A stretch of 64,000 nt of DNA from Papilionanthe hookeriana x Papilionanthe teres (GCA_022702705.1 CM040427.1:77305283-77369282); one strand, 5' to 3'. Shown: positions 20,874 to 35,514, numbered from the stretch's first letter. The notes: generated from the letters alone by a model not told the origin. Program-made: numbers and translations.

Positions 20874-23867
20874 TTCGACGTGCAAGGGGGTTTGGTTTAG
20901 GAATGAAGGATTAATTTAATATATATTTATATTAATTTTTTCAGAAAATATCATTTTTTAATTTGAAAATATGAGATCAAACCGATCTCATATAAAAGAT
21001 AGTTTAAATAATCAAGCACTTCACTACAAGACATGTATCTATCCCAAAGAATAGATACATTGCTTGGTGGTGAGGGTTGATCAACTAAACTAAAGAATTC
21101 ATGACATCCGTTTGTTCTACGAACCATTTATGTTAACTGACAATTTCCTCTATCTAGTATGAAGCAACTAGATATGGTTTATATTAATATGGGGTCTTTG
21201 AGTTTCCTATAAGGGCAAGCCTCTATAGTTAATTACATCTTAGATAACTGAGTTTACCTAAGAAAACTCTTGATATAGATAAGGAATTATTTATATTCAT
21301 GGCTTCCAAAAAGGTAGGATTCTTCAAGAAAATGTGAAATTAGGAAATTTGATAGGTTAGTGGCTCAAATTTTGAAACATTTATCATGGAATCCAAAGGA
21401 AGAGAAAGCTAGGGGAAGGGCATGGACCCAAGAAGAATCTTGGTATTCTTTCCCGAGTTATCCTAGTGTTTGGCTTCAAATTGAGATATTTATTTGATGT
21501 TTCATCTTACCAATTTTTTTTATTTAGGGCTTACATTCACTTGATACAAATCTTATGAATAGCTTGGAAAATAGGTGAGTTTATGTCATATCTGATGACA
21601 ACCTCGGAACCTAAGACGAGTTAGGGCTTATATTGCACAACATAGTAATGTAAAGGCCTAAAGAGATAAAGTGAGTGTTTATTCTGCACTAGGCAAGCTA
21701 CCTCAAAGTCATATGGTTTGTTGTTTAGTTCTAAAAAGTTTTGCTGTTGAAGATGGTCGTGCTGCCAACTATGCATGCTCCAAGCTCCTCATCACAGCAG
21801 GTTTAGTTTAAAGAAGTGTCAATTGAAAAGAAAAGAAATGTGTCATGTTTTGGAAATTTTTAATTGGAGATGTCTTAGTGTCTTATTAGGGGAATATTTA
21901 AGTTGATTATAGCGACACCGGTTAGGATCCCACGGCTCCCTCATTTCGGCACCACTATTTTATTCGGATTCACTTAGTATAAATGAGTTTACTAAACACA
22001 ACTAAATGAGTTTCATACTTTCATTTAGACTGTGGGAAATCTCGTTAGTAGTCGTAGGTTGCATCCTCCGAGGTATTTCTGATCATCCGATAGTGATATT
22101 TTAATTTTGTTGTAATTGTGATTTTTGTTTTGTTTGTGATTAAATTTTGAGTTTTCTTATATTTTGAATGTTGTAGGGGTGAATTTTATCTTATTTTGGT
22201 TTTAATTTTAATTTTGGCTTTGGTTTTGTAGCTCTCCTAAAAGTTTTAATTTTCATGTAGAGTTACATTGTTGTTTCACATGCAAGCTTATAAGTAATAA
22301 AAGTACAGTAAATGAAGTATAAAAGGAAGGTATTGTAAACTTATAAAAGTGTACATGATGAGTCTTCTCGTTCCTCCACCTGAAACTTTAGTATCTTTTG
22401 CAATAAGCATTTATAATTTGCAGGAAAGTAAAGCTTATAGATAGGTTCGTCACAAGCTTTCAAAATCCTATGTCATAACTTGGTGGGTCCTATTTGTTCA
22501 TTTGAGATATCCTTTTTATTTAATAAGTATGAAAGGTTCAATAGTTCTACAAGGTGTCCAGAAGACTTGTGAAAAAATCCTGGGAGTACCTAGATATCTC
22601 ACAATCCTTTTGAGCTTCATTGAGTTCATTTTAGACTTATCATAGTTATTAAATGATTCATCTATTTTATGCCCTTATGCTTATGGATTAATGTTTTGAT
22701 TATCCCTTTAGGTGAGGTAATTATCATTTGTTATTTCATTTAGGAGTTATGTGGGTGAAAATCTTTTGGGGCAAAATTTATTTATTTAGGAAAGTTAGTC
22801 AATTAATTTCAGAATTGGGCTTGTAGTTTTTCATGTTTTTGAAGTTTGACTATGTTCGCTTTTCTAGACTTCTTTTAACCAAGTTTGATTAGACCTAACT
22901 CGCTACAAAGCCCTTAAGATTTAGTGAATAGGTTTGTAATTCTTTTAGAAAAAGTAAGCTATGTGAGTTTAGTTTTTTATCAAAATATTGGAATATTATT
23001 CAAAATGTCATTTAGGGGTGTTAAATTAGTGAATTATTAATTTCCAAAGTCAACCCCTGTCTTTAGGATCATTCAGTTTGATTATCTTCCAAATTAAAAT
23101 AATCAAGGAATTTATACATTTACTTTTGATGTGATAAAGTTGAAGTGGATTTCTACAATTTATTCCCTGATGTTTCAATCATTTTAATATGTCATTTATG
23201 ATCATTAGTTACCTATTTTACCCTTTGATTAAGCCTAAATTTTAATCAAGGCTAAAATTTTAAAATTACAACGTTGCCCCTAGGGTTTTATTGCCTCATA
23301 ATTCATCAAATTTAACTCAAATGACTTTAAAATTTTTATGATACATTACTAATGGGTTAACTAAGACATCAGAGGAGAAAATATGATTTTATAAATTTTA
23401 AATTAGTTTATATATTTATTTTAATTCAAAATAGAGATTTTCAATTAAAATTCAATAACTTGACCAAATCAGAACCTATAGCCCTGAAATGTTTACTGGA
23501 GGTAGACCTAGACTAGTGGACCATCTGAAGCAAATTTCATGAATTTTTAAGCTTCAATTTAATTATTAGAATTATTTTAATTTCTGGAGTCTTAAATAAT
23601 TATAAAATATTTTGAAGGTTAAAATTTAAGTTTAATATTTTTTTAAAATCTCTATGAAGTTAGGGGACCCAGAGAAATAAATTTTACATTTTTTTATTTT
23701 TATTTTAATTTTTAGAATTAATTTTGTAGAAAGTTAAGGAAATTCATTTTTTAGATTTCTAAAATTAATTTAAGCCTTTGAAAATTATTACCTTGACTTA
23801 GAGACTTAGGAAAATTATTTGGATGATTCATAAATGATCAGGAGACCAAATGTGACAATCTAGTCAT
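20874..23867 (-). mobile_element. Minus-strand Ogre-like LTR, segment 1 (3' part)
   Basis: The 3' third to half of an LTR read on the minus strand, next to its PBS. It matches 59.5-62.5 kb in reverse: the AGATCGGTTTGATTTCATATC phrase, the TTAATTAC/GTAATTAACTATAG block (about 21220), the GTTATGCAA block, the TACGTGT region and the TTTTGTTTGTGATTAAATTTTGAG block (22130). At 23868 it is cut by a plus-strand solo LTR and resumes at 31334. The three segments add up to about 6.6 kb. Confidence 0.75.
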
Positions 23868-26244
23868 TGTTGACCTCATTTTTGATGAGGTCTTCTCTTC
23901 TTCTTTTAGTGCTTAGGATCTAGCCTTAGGCTTTTCCTTTGACTATCTTAGAGGATTAGAATTGAGACCCACCTTTTAGAAATTCAAACCACTTCTAAAC
24001 TCCCCGAAAACCCCACAAACTCGACCGTAGACCCCTAATCACCTAGAGGGTTGAAATCAAATGTGGAAGTTTAAAGGATGAGTTCCTATGTGACTTTTGG
24101 CCTTAAGACCGCCCCTGCGGCCTCGGTCCGGCGAGGGGCTGACTTACACACACACTACACTTATACACTACACTTTCACACACCTCCTAAAAAAAAAAAC
24201 ACACCCATACCCGACTTGACCTCCTGACTCATGTAGGTGATTCACATGGATGGTCCTTAACCCCTAAGCCCTCGCTAAGCAGGTTAGTGAACAACATAGA
24301 TGAATGCCTCAAATGAGTCCCTTCATGGCTCATGTGGGCTTGATATGGCTTCATGGCTCAACCAAAATGATTTTATTCCACTTACATTCACCTAATCTTC
24401 CATTTTCCAAATTTTTAATTTTGACCCCCGGGACCCTACACCCGCCAACCTACCCAAAGCCCTGAATAGCCCAAATTTCTCAAAAATTTCCAAATCACCC
24501 AAAATTCTCCAAAATCATTCCCAAACATTTCCACATCACTCAAATTGATCATCCATACCCAAAAATATCAAAAATTCCAAAAATACCTCCCAATACCCTC
24601 CAAATACCCAAAATACCCCTCTTGACCCAAAAATCCAAAAATTCAGAAAATTCCCAGAAAATTCCAGAAAATCCCAAATATTCCCAATTTCATTTTGTCC
24701 AACTACATCATGGGCCAATTTTGTCAATTTACCCCACTTTTGTCAAAACCCCCAATTTGACCCATTTTAACGCTAAGTGAACCCAATGTCAAACCAAACC
24801 TACCCAATTGACCCAAATTCTGGTCCAATTCAGTTCTAGACTTCAAATCAACATTCCCAATACCAATCTAGACCAAATTCAAGTTCAATTTGATTGACAT
24901 TTAGATCCAATTCTATTTTTGGCCTTAAAGCCCAATTTGGACCTATGACCCAAACCTAACCCAAACTCACCCAATTCAACTCCAATTAACCCCAAATCTT
25001 TTCTAAATCTTCCTTAACATTCCCACAAACAAAAAATTAACATGATTTGCCCAAAATTTAGATCCAAACCCCACTCAAATTCAACCCAAAGCTAAAAGGC
25101 CCATTTTTGACCTAAACCCAAACTTAACCCAAATGAGCCCAAACCCCAAAATCAAAGCTCAACCAAAGTCAAAACCTCTTTGGAACATTCCCATAAACAT
25201 TTCCCAACATTAATTTTACATCAATTTCAACCCTAGCCCAACATTGGCCCATGCTAGCCCATTTTGGCCCACCTTAGCCTCTTTACCAAAAAGCCCATAT
25301 CCAACCCAATTCAAACCCACATCACCTCAAATTTGTTTCAAACCACTCATGACACATTCCTAAACCAAACTCAACAATTATTTGGCCCAAGCCTTTACCA
25401 AAATTTCATCCCAAAATCCATTTTAAAATTCAAAAGCCCACTTTCCTAAACCATTTAAAAGCCCATCTAAAACCATTTCAATGAGCCCAAAATCTACCCT
25501 AAAGCCCACATGACATTTCCATTTGCCATCCACTTAATCAAAGCCATTCCCTAAGTTCTAATCACATCATCAAATAATTCCAAATCAAGCCTCATGCCAA
25601 ATCACCCCTAAATACCAAAATTTTTCTTAAATCCATTTCCATGAAATCGACTCGACTTTTCCCAAGCCAAAGGTGAGCCATGAAGCCATGCATGAGCCAC
25701 ATGGAAGCCATGAGAGCCTCTTTACATGTCACCATGCCATTTTGGGCAAAAGGAGGAGACTCTTTCCTTAATTCCTAAAGGTGATTAACCACTCCCATGA
25801 TTTCACTAAATCTTGCTTAAGCTTAATCGTACTTGGATGGTGACCATTCCCCACCGATTAAGCCGACCTAAATCACTTTCTATTCAAACCTAAACAAAGC
25901 CTCGGGTGGTGCACCTAGCCCAAATGGATGGGTTGACCAATTTCAAGCCAAAGTGGCCTCTCCCCCATACCATTTTAATCCAAACACTTTACACATGTCC
26001 AAGCCCACCGACTTCACCATTGCCAAGCCCCGACCTCCCCGGTCAAGATGGTGACCCATGCTCACCGGCCACCCGCCCGGATCGCCGGAAAACACCACAC
26101 CCGAGAGCTCACATGTGAGCCAACTTTGGAATTCCATCTCGCTCGAGCCGCCCCATGCCCAATGGCCACCATGGTCGTTCTTCCCATGACCAGAGCAGAC
26201 TCGATCCCAACCCTCGCCATCCCCGGGAGGCTCTCCAACCACCT

Positions 26245-26253
26245 CTATTTAAA
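26245..26253 (+). promoter_or_regulatory. Putative LTR TATA box
   Basis: CTATTTAAA, followed 18 bp later by CACGGCCATGA. The same layout occurs in two other Ogre LTRs: CATTTAAA at 57552 before TTGGCCATGAG, and, on the minus strand, GCTATAAAAG at 32971-32980 before CACGGCCAAAG. Conservation between copies supports a core promoter; it is untested. Confidence 0.45.
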
Positions 26254-26829
26254 CCCGACCCCCTCACGGCCATGAAAAGAGAGTTGCACAAACCTTGCCA
26301 AAACTCGCCAAAATTGTTCCGCACCCTTCTCCACCCTGTAGAGCAGCTTGATCCCCGGTGTCAATTTGCCCTAATCCCCACCGATAAAACTCAATTTCCC
26401 AACCGAAATTCCACCCAAAACCGAGACACTTCTCCACAGCTGAGCCAATCCCCAAATTGATTGGTTCTACACCTTCACTAGACCAAGGGAAGGTGTCCAC
26501 CGAAGAAAGCCCCATCTCCAGTGCCACCCAGTTGCTCCAGCTCTCCAAGCTTTGTGATCGGCCGTGGTCGAAGTCCAACCTGGACAATTCACTGCACCGT
26601 GAGACTTCATCCGGAGCTTGCACAGATCCAATCGAAGGTGCAACAACTCTCGATCGAAGCCACACTTCTCCGAGCAAAGGTATGAGCTAATTCTTCATCC
26701 CGAGCTTCGGAGATTCTCCATTTCAAATGCTTTAATTTCAATGCATGATAACCGTATAGATGTGTTCGTCTCTTCAAGACGAATCCATAGAGCATAAGAA
26801 CATGAAAATCCATCGAGTATCGAGCGAGA

Positions 26830-27060
26830 TATTAGTGGATTTAGTGTGGACGGCTCTCGGCGAGGACACTTGGGACGATGAACGGATGCCGTCCATTTAA
26901 TACACGCGCGGACGGACGGCCGGATCGCGCCGGATGAGGAGACGGAACGATACAGGCGGGCCCCGGACGGCCGACTCGGATGGCGGCGCCCAATCACGCG
27001 CGACACGTACCCCTTCGGAGCCGCCGATGTTTCACCGGCGCCGCGTGGATAAGTAGATAA
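26830..27060. other. GC-rich island within the LTR
   Basis: CG-dense block (for example GGCGGCGCCCAATCACGCGC) ending GCGCCGCGTGGATAAGTAG. Counterparts are 58140-58355 and, inverted, 32170-32360. It stands out from the AT-rich LTR and lies after the phrase GACGAATCCATAGAGCATAA. Confidence 0.6.
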
Positions 27061-28849
27061 ATAGTGGTATTTAATGTATTTATTAAATATCGAAACTTTA
27101 AAAATTCATAACTTTGTGTAGGAAAATCGAAAAATAAAATAAAAATACCCTCTCGCTTCAGTGAACAGAGGAGAATAATGTGGAAAAGAAATCATTTAAT
27201 TTCATCAAGTATTTTATTTTTTTATAATTTATTTACTCTCTGCATACATTTAATTCTCCATGCATGTATACAATTCACCATGGCATGAGACCATAGGGCT
27301 TTTGAAGCCTCTGAATTTGGGAACATTCCCCGAATTTTCCAAAGTCGTAGGCCATCCCTATGAAGAGTTATTGATTTTTCAAATCCATGTCACTCGTTTT
27401 GAGTATTTTAATTCCAATAAATAGCATGTTGTGAAATAAATTCTAGGAAAATTTGGTGATGTTCCTTATGACCAAAGAACCCTAGGAAAAATAGGTTTTG
27501 AGTTAGTTCATTTTAGACAACCCTAATCGGCTTAAACACTCAAAATAGGTCTCCGATTAATTAGAGCTAATCATACATCAAATTGACTTCAAATTAATTC
27601 TCCATTGACCTTTAGGATCAGAAGAACCCACCATAAAAATTTGAGGTCAATTGGACTTGGTTAGCCCTATTAATCGGGTCGATTAAGCCACTTAGTCATT
27701 TTAAACTTTAAAAATTCATAACTTTCAAAATATCTTTCAAAAATTCACCAAATTGGTTTTGGAGCCTCTCTGATATCAGAGGAATTTAAGAAAATTAAAA
27801 TTTCAATTTTCTAAAAAAGTTGATTTTTAATATTATTTTAATATTTTTAATAATTAAAAAATAATAAAAATCACAAAAATAATAAAATTCACCAAAATGT
27901 CACATTTTGAATTTTAATCACTTAGGAACAAACCCCATATTTTTCTTAGGTCTATTTGGTAAGATATTAATTTTTAAAGCTCTAGGGTAATTTTAAAATT
28001 AAAAAATGTATTTTCTAGCATTTTCACTAAAATAATTATAATAAATCATAGAAAAATCAGAAAATTGCAAAATTTGCTTCTCTGATTTCCTTGATATCAG
28101 AGAGATTTTTGAAAAACATAAAATTCATTTTTCAACATTTATTTTATTTTTAAATTAATTAACACTCCAAAACTTAAAATAATTATAATAAAAATAATAT
28201 AATTCAAAAAATTACCAAAATTGGTCCAAGTGGTCTCCTGGTCATTAGGAATGTCCCCTAATTTTATTAAGGACAGAAACTTTCCCTTGGTCATGTTATT
28301 AAATTTTCCTTGGAAATCTCTATTTTCTACCAAAAATAATTATATAAATAAATTAAATACAGAAAAATCACATTTTCTCCTCTCATGTCTTTATTGACAT
28401 ATGAGTGAAGTCACATAAAAATTTCAAGTTCATTTGAGTTCAATTTAGTGAGTTATGAAATTATTAAGCTTAAAGGGTAAAGTGGTAATTAAATTTTTTT
28501 TTTAATCCTTAATTAAGGCTTTAGGTTTAATAAAAAATTAACAAGTAAAATATTTGATCCTAATCTGATTTGGATGATTGAAATTTAAATAATTGAAGGG
28601 TAGAAACCCATTAAGCAATTTAAAATGATTAAACTTTAATTAAATAATTGATTAAATTTGGAAGAATAATAAAATTCGAATTATTAAAATAAGGATATTA
28701 TTAGGAAGAGATTTATTCTTTAATTAAAAAAATCCCTAAATTAATCATTTCATTAATGTTTAATTCCTAATTAAAATGATAATTCAAATTTAAAACATTA
28801 AAAGACTTAATCATTAAACTAAAATTAAATTATTCAACTTTTTTAAAAA

Positions 28850-29205
28850 TTTTAATTAAAATTAAAATGAATAAAATTAAATTAAAAAAATTAAATTAAA
28901 TCAAATTAAATCAAATTAAAAATTAAATTAAAAATTAAATTAAATTAAAAATTAAATTAAATTAAATTAAATTAAATTAAAAATTAAATCAAATTAAATA
29001 AATTAAATTAAATTAAATTAAATTAAATTAAAAATTAAATCAAATTAAATAAATTAAATTAAATTAAATTAAATTAAATCAAATTAAATAAAAAAAATTA
29101 AATTAAATCAAATTAATTTAATGTAACATCAAATCAAACTAAATTGAATTAAATCGAATTAAATTAAATTAAATTAAATTAAATTAAATTAAATTAAGTC
29201 GAATT
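28850..29205. repeat. (ATTAA)n low-complexity array
   Basis: About 350 bp of imperfect AAATT/ATTAA pentamer repeats with occasional CAAATT and GAATT variants, in the AT-rich zone of the solo LTR. The matching zone at 59.9-60.3 kb is AT-rich but less regular. Confidence 0.8.
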
Positions 29206-31328
29206 AAATAACATCACCTAAGACATAAAGAAATAAGCCTAAAATAACTTCAACACTATTCCAAATTTAAACCCTTCAATCGAAAATAAGTTAAATCACA
29301 AACCATTCGAACACCAATTTACCCTCAAAAGCTTTAGTTATCATAACTCCTAAACAGAATATTAAATGAAATGTTACTTCACTTATAGGACATTCAAATA
29401 TCCTAGTTCACCGAGCAAGTTAACAAAACTCGAAAACCTCGAACGATCGATTCATTTACATAATTAAATTCATTTGGACTTAAAACAATCCTAGAAATAT
29501 TGAAAAAATGTTTAAGATTCTTCTTAAGCACTTCCTCAATATGATAGGATATTTATAAGAACAATTGAACTTAGTTGTTCTTTGATGAAGAAAATCGTCT
29601 TCAAACCAAAAACACAAGGAACCTAGACGTCATAGGAAACGACTAGCCATAGGATTAGGAATTTGGTAGAAAACCATAACCCTTACCTTAGCTTTACCTA
29701 GGAACTCGCTTAAATGTTCTAATCGTGTTTTAAGTGCAGCCTGGAATGACGGGAAGACCCTCCAGTGCACGCTTTTATTTTATCGCAATTTACTTTCCCG
29801 CAATTTACTTTCTTGCAATTTACTTTATCGCAAATGCACTTTACTTTTCTTGCATGATAAAACAACCGTTGCATGAAAACCCACACCTTTAGGATAGTCC
29901 CTAAAACCGAGACCAAAACTAAGTTAAAAGTCATTGCAAGATAAAATTCACCGCCACAACATTTCAAAATATAAAGCAACTCAAAATTTAATCACAAACA
30001 GTAACACAAAACTACAATTACAACCGAATTAAAACGTCCTGTTGGATGATCTGGAATACCTCGGATGATGTAACCTACGTGTTGCTAACGGGATTTCCCA
30101 CGGTCTAAATGAAAGTGTGGAACTCATTCAATCGAGTTTAGCAAATTCATCTCGGACTAAGTGAATCCGATAAAAATAATGATGCCTAAGGATGGAACCG
30201 CGGGATCTTAACCGGTGTTGTTATAATCAACTTTAAGATTTGTTTTAATTAAAACACAAAAAACACTTGGAAATTAAGACTTCTCTAAACCAAAACAATT
30301 TTCTCATCCCCCGATTTATGATTTCTAAAACTAAACCTCCGCAACAACAAGAAGCTCTGAGCATGGTGGGCAAGACGGCCATCGTCGTCAAGCAAAACTT
30401 CGAACCTACTTCAAAGAAACTTTCCTAGAATTAAACAACAAAGCCATAGGACTTCGAGGTAGTTTGCTCTAGTGCAACATAAATCCTCAACTCTTCGTTA
30501 GGCATTTGCATCGCAAATTAAGCCCTAACCGGTCTTAGGATTCCGAGGTAGTCGTCCGATACGACATAAACCCTCATATCTTCCAGTGCTATTTCAGTAT
30601 GATTCTATCATATAAATATAAGCCCTAATTAATCAAAATCGGCAAGATTAAAACATTAAATAAACATTAGGACTTTCCTAAATCCAAGCCAAACAATAGG
30701 ATAGTCGGAGATTATCGAAGTTCACTTCGAATCCGTAATTTCTCCTACCTTTCTTCCTTTGAATTCCCAAAATAAAATGTTCCAAACTTGATCCATTCCC
30801 TATCGAGATTCAAAAATTCAATCCTTTCGAAAACTTAAACTTTCAAATTCTCGAGAGCGAACTATTGATTATTATCGAGAGTTTTCTTAGGTGATTCCCG
30901 TCACTTAAGATGTAATTAACTATGTGGGCTTGCCCTTATAGTGAATTTTAAAGAACCTGGTAATATAAACCCCGCTTAATTCATTTATATTAAGCGGGGA
31001 ATTTGTCGGCTTATAAAATTGGTTCGCGTACCAAACGGATGTCACAAATCTTCTAGTTTATTTAACCGAGCCCCACCATCAAGCAAGTGTGTCTATCCTT
31101 AGGGATAGATACACGGTTTGTGATGCGGTGCTCGTTTATATAAACTACTCGGGATGCGAGATCGGTTTGATTTCATATCTTAAAATCTTCAAATTTAAAA
31201 TTATTTTCAAAATCAAATACTACTTTCTAAATTACATCTATATTTAAATTAAATTTAAAATTCGCCGACAACTTCTGTAGGCGACCCCTTTTAAAAAATA
31301 CAACACTCAACCTAAAAATATGCCGACA

Positions 31329-34282
31329 GTCATTTTTAGTATTTTAATGATTTTTATCATTTTTTAATTATTTTAAATATTTTGAAAGTCAATTTTAGGC
31401 TTAAAAATGAAATGTTTTTTTAATTACCATTTTATTTTTATAAAATTTCACTGGTCATAAGGAACTCCCAAAATAATTTTTATAATTTTTTTGACTTGTA
31501 TTTTAATTATTAAAAATCTTTTTAGTGTCAAATATGTCATTTAACTTAGGAAATTCAATTGAGTGGTTAAATAAACTCCAAATGACTTCAAATTTTTTAT
31601 GAGGGTTCCTCTGACCCTAAACCATAACAGAGAATGATTTATAAGCTATTTCCATTCATATTTAATTATATTTAATTTTCTGTAGGTTTAATGAGTTGAT
31701 TAAAGTTAGGATGATTTTAATGGGTTAAATCAAACTGTTATTTTTCCTATGGTCCTATGATCACAGGAAACCTACCAAAATATTTTTGGAATTTTCTAAG
31801 CAACATGATAGTTTTTAAAATTTTTTATGTCAAAACATGCATGATAACTTGAAAAATAAAGATCTCCCCATGGAGGTCTCCTCTGACCTTGGAAAAATCA
31901 GAGGAGATCTCCCATGACAGAGGCTATAAACAACCTAAATGACATGCCATGGTGAAATCTTTAAATGCATGGAGAATCAAAAGACTCAAATCAGTATTTA
32001 ATTAATTAAAAATCACACAAGCATCAAATAAACTTGAAACCATTTCCACATTGCTCTCCTCTATTCATTGAGCAAGAGGGTATTTTTTTATTTTTGTGAT
32101 TTTTCTAGACCAATTTATGTATTTTTGATGTTGGACTGATTTAATTAATTCATTATATACCATATTTTTCTCTTTATCCACGTCTGCGCCAACTCATCCT
32201 ACGGTGGATCGAAGCTCCCACGCGTTGTCCTCTGGTTGGCCAGGACGGTTCAGGGTGGCGGCGCATTCACGAATGATCTCCTTGTCCAACACCATCAGAG
32301 CCTTCCATTCACGATACGCAAAATCCAACGGCCCCCGAGCTTCGTCCCCAACTGGTGTGAACCAGAGATTGTCCCCATTAAAACCTTAATTTCTCGAGCT
32401 ATACTCAACCAATTAACCTCGGGATTGTTTCTATGGACTCATCTAAGCATGGTGAACATATCCATAAGGTAAACATGCCATGAAATTAATCCTATGCAAA
32501 TGGAGAATCAACTGAAGCACGAGAGAGGGAGAAGAGTTGATACCTTAGTATGACAATGGAAGCCTCAATCAGATGTGCTCAGCACGTTCGTAAGGGTCCA
32601 AGGAGCTCAGGGAAGAAGCCTCAAGCCGTGGTGAATTACCTAAGCCCGAGTTCGACCAAGCTCAATTTTGGGTGTTGATCGAACTCTAATCTAGGGTGGC
32701 TATGTGAAGGGGCTTTTATGGGGTTTCTTCGTTGTTTGGTGTAAGGATGGTGTTGGGTAAATCAATTTAAAGTTTGGTTTACTATGTTGGAGTGTAGGGA
32801 AGTGGCTGGTTTTCCGGCCAGAATTGAGCTCTGAAATTGAGCTCGGGCAGAGGAAATTAGAGCATGGAGGTGGCTGGTCTGAGCTCTGGGGATCCTAAGG
32901 AGGCTCTGGTGAGATTTTTTAGAGTTTCCTTAAGTTTTTCAGCACTCTCTTCTTTGGCCGTGAAGGGTGTCTTTTATAGCTATGGCAAATGGGTGGAACT
33001 TGAGGTGCCAATGTGGGTGCTTTAGGTTGCTTAGGGAGAGAGCTGAGCAGTGCAATTAATCAATGAGGGGATGCCACACTGACAAGGCTCAATTTTGGGT
33101 TTAAAGGGGTATAGGGGGGCTCAGGCTCAGCCATTCTGGTGGCTTGGTCGGCCGATAAGGACAGGGATGGTGGCTGACAAGCTAATGGGAGGTAAGAGAG
33201 GTTTAAATGATGCTTAATTGGCTGCCATGATGAGTAGTTTGCTTGCAGTAATAGTTTAGCCAGAAAGCAAAAATCAAGCTAACTTGGTGAGGGACCTTTG
33301 GTCCATAGCTCATTTGAGCTGGTTTTGGTGGGTTTAGACCAGTCCTTGGGGTCCTTAGGTCAGCTGTTGTGAGCACAATTTGGCCAATTTGGCTAAATTT
33401 GGTGACATTTGGGTTATGGCTTGATTTAGGTCACTTTGGGTTCAAGCTGGACTAGGTTGGGTTTAAGCTTGCGCTAGAGTCCAAATGATTGAGAAATTTG
33501 GTGTGTATGATTGTCATGAAGAGTTTAGAAAACAATTGGTGTGGTTTTGAATTGATTTGGGAGTTCAAATTGGCTTAATTTTGGATTTTGGTCAATTTGG
33601 GGCAAGTTGGGTTAGCTTAGGTCTAGTTTGGGCTAGATTGGGGTTTAAGCCTAATTGATTATTCAAAAAGGTCTGGGGGGATGTGGTGAAGAGTTCTTAA
33701 CATAAATTAGGTGGCAATTTTAGAGTTAGGGCATTCAATTTGGTGTGATTTTGTCATGTGTCCAATTTGGGGCAAAATTAGGGATTTTGGATTTGGGTTG
33801 ACTTGGGTGAGACGAGCTCAAATTGGAGGCAATTAAATGTTACATTTGGCCTAGGGGAGTGTCATGAGAAGTTTGGAATTCAAATTGAGGGGAAATTGAT
33901 TGACATTAGGTTCAATTTGGGTGAAATGGTTCACTTGGTCAAAATTGGGGATTTTGAGTTTGGGTTGAAATTGGGTCCAAATGTGGGTCAAATTAGGTTT
34001 GTATTTGGTTTATATTGAGGCTAGAGATGTTTAATTTTGCTTTGGAATTGAAATTGAGCAAAATTGGAGTTAATTAGGTGGACATTAGGGGTGATTTGGG
34101 CATTTTTTGCCTTAAAGGGCAATTTGGGGCTTTTGATTAAATTGGGCAAATTTGGTCAAATTGGATCAAATGAAGTGGTTTAAATTGAATTGGGAATATT
34201 GGAGGGTTTTGAGAATTTTTGGGAATTTTTGGAATTTTTGGGCTAGGAGGGGCATTTTGGTAATTTTGGGTATTTTGGGGGT
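31329..34282 (-). mobile_element. Minus-strand Ogre-like LTR, segment 2 (middle)
   Basis: Resumes after the GTCAT duplication and reads as the reverse of the solo LTR: AT-rich zone (31.3-32.1 kb), the CTCTATTCATTGAGCAAGAGG phrase (inverse at 27155), a GC-rich island (32170-32360), the AACATATCCATAAGG phrase, a minus-strand TATA box (32971-32980), and a zone of AATTTGGG words (33.3-34.3 kb). Interrupted at 34283 by a solo LTR. Frames at 32.2-34.4 kb are not genes. Confidence 0.75.
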
Positions 34283-35514
34283 TGATCCCCGAATACAATA
34301 TACAAGAGTTTAATCCTTTAATTTTTTTGTTTAAATTTCTTCCTTTACAATGGTGACAAACACTTGACTCCAAAGCAAAGTAAGATTTCAATTATATCTT
34401 TAAATAGTAGGGATTTTACGTAAGTATATGTATCGTTATCAAGTAATATAGAGCTTTCTGATTAAGCCCCAAATATCAATCCCACGAAGATCGCGGTAAA
34501 TCCCAGCTGCTTTCTAGAGAGGTTCTAGTCTATAATAACTCACCTTAGCTTGGAAGGTCGATAAAAGTTTAATTTTGATTATATCTAACAATTGTCACAA
34601 CAATACTACTTCTACTCCTAAACTAAAAAACTTAGAGAAAATTAGAAAGTGAGGTTGGATATATTAAAAATACTCTTCCTCATACAATGAAATTAGTTAC
34701 ATGTGTAAAAGTATAACAAGTAGCAAGAGAGATTGTGACAAATAGGAGCAATTATATTCTTTACCCTTACTTGGTTCTATAAAGAACATAGGCTAATTTG
34801 ATGATTTGAAATCTTAGATGGGTTAAGCAGGGCAGATACTAGCTCTCACTCTAGAGTTCCCTCTTCCCTCCCCACCTGGGGGCTAACATCTCATAACAAA
34901 AATTTTCAAATTAAACCAAATTAGGGGCTTTAGTCTGTCCCCCTAAAGTCTTTTAATTCTACACCTCTTAAACATGCATATCTCCCTATTTATTTGCACT
35001 CAATCATATGGACTACATTCTCACCCATATAATCTCGTGTGATTTTTACCAATAGTTGATTGAGACAATACCGCATTGGTTCTTACTTGTTCTCCCAACA
35101 AATTTTAACATGCAAGTTGATCAAGTTTACATGTAAATGAACATCAAAGAAAAATCATCACAATATATTCTCACTCTACTCAATTCTATATCCTACACAT
35201 GCATACTAATTCATTGCAAGAGGGAAGAGTAAAGAAAACTACTCACTACACATGGAGAAACAATAAGAACTTTTCATTGAACAAGTCTTTGAAACCATAT
35301 AAACAAACTACTAAATTCAAATCAAAATATAATGAAAATACTTATCTCTAATGAAAATCAAACTCTTCTTGTATAACAAAACCAATCTCCTTATAATCCT
35401 CTCCAAGAACAAAGTGAAAAGAAAAGAAAAAAGTCTCTCACTCTCTCTTTCTCTCTCACCTTATCGCCCCACTTGGGCTCACGCCTAAGCCTTCACTTCT
35501 TCTCCAAGGTTTCT

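Larger units (their letters stand above)
23868..31328 (+). mobile_element. Solo Ogre/Tat-like LTR, 7461 bp
   Basis: Starts TGTTGACCTCATTTTTGATG and ends AAATATGCCGACA. The duplication GTCAT flanks it exactly (23863-23867 and 31329-31333), and the flanking minus-strand LTR continues across it. No coding region or PBS is inside, so it is a solo LTR. Regions in order: a C/A-rich zone of CCCAAAATACC words (24360-25600), a C-rich zone with a TATA-like box (26245), a GC-rich island (26830-27060), an AT-rich zone, an ATTAA array (28850-29205), and the 3' third with the TACGTGTTGCTAACGGGATT block (30078). Frames seen at 25.9-27.0 kb are artefacts of the GC-rich part. Confidence 0.85.

Noticed and set aside
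25906..27006. Cluster of overlapping frames on both strands
   Set aside because: GC-rich part of the solo LTR; frames are not conserved in the other LTR copies.
32204..32472. Two overlapping plus-strand frames
   Set aside because: Inverted counterpart of the same GC-rich LTR island.
34283..34363. Internal sequence with a PBS next to TGACTCC at 34364
   Set aside because: The GGGGT duplication places the LTR end at 34283, so this stretch is inside the LTR.
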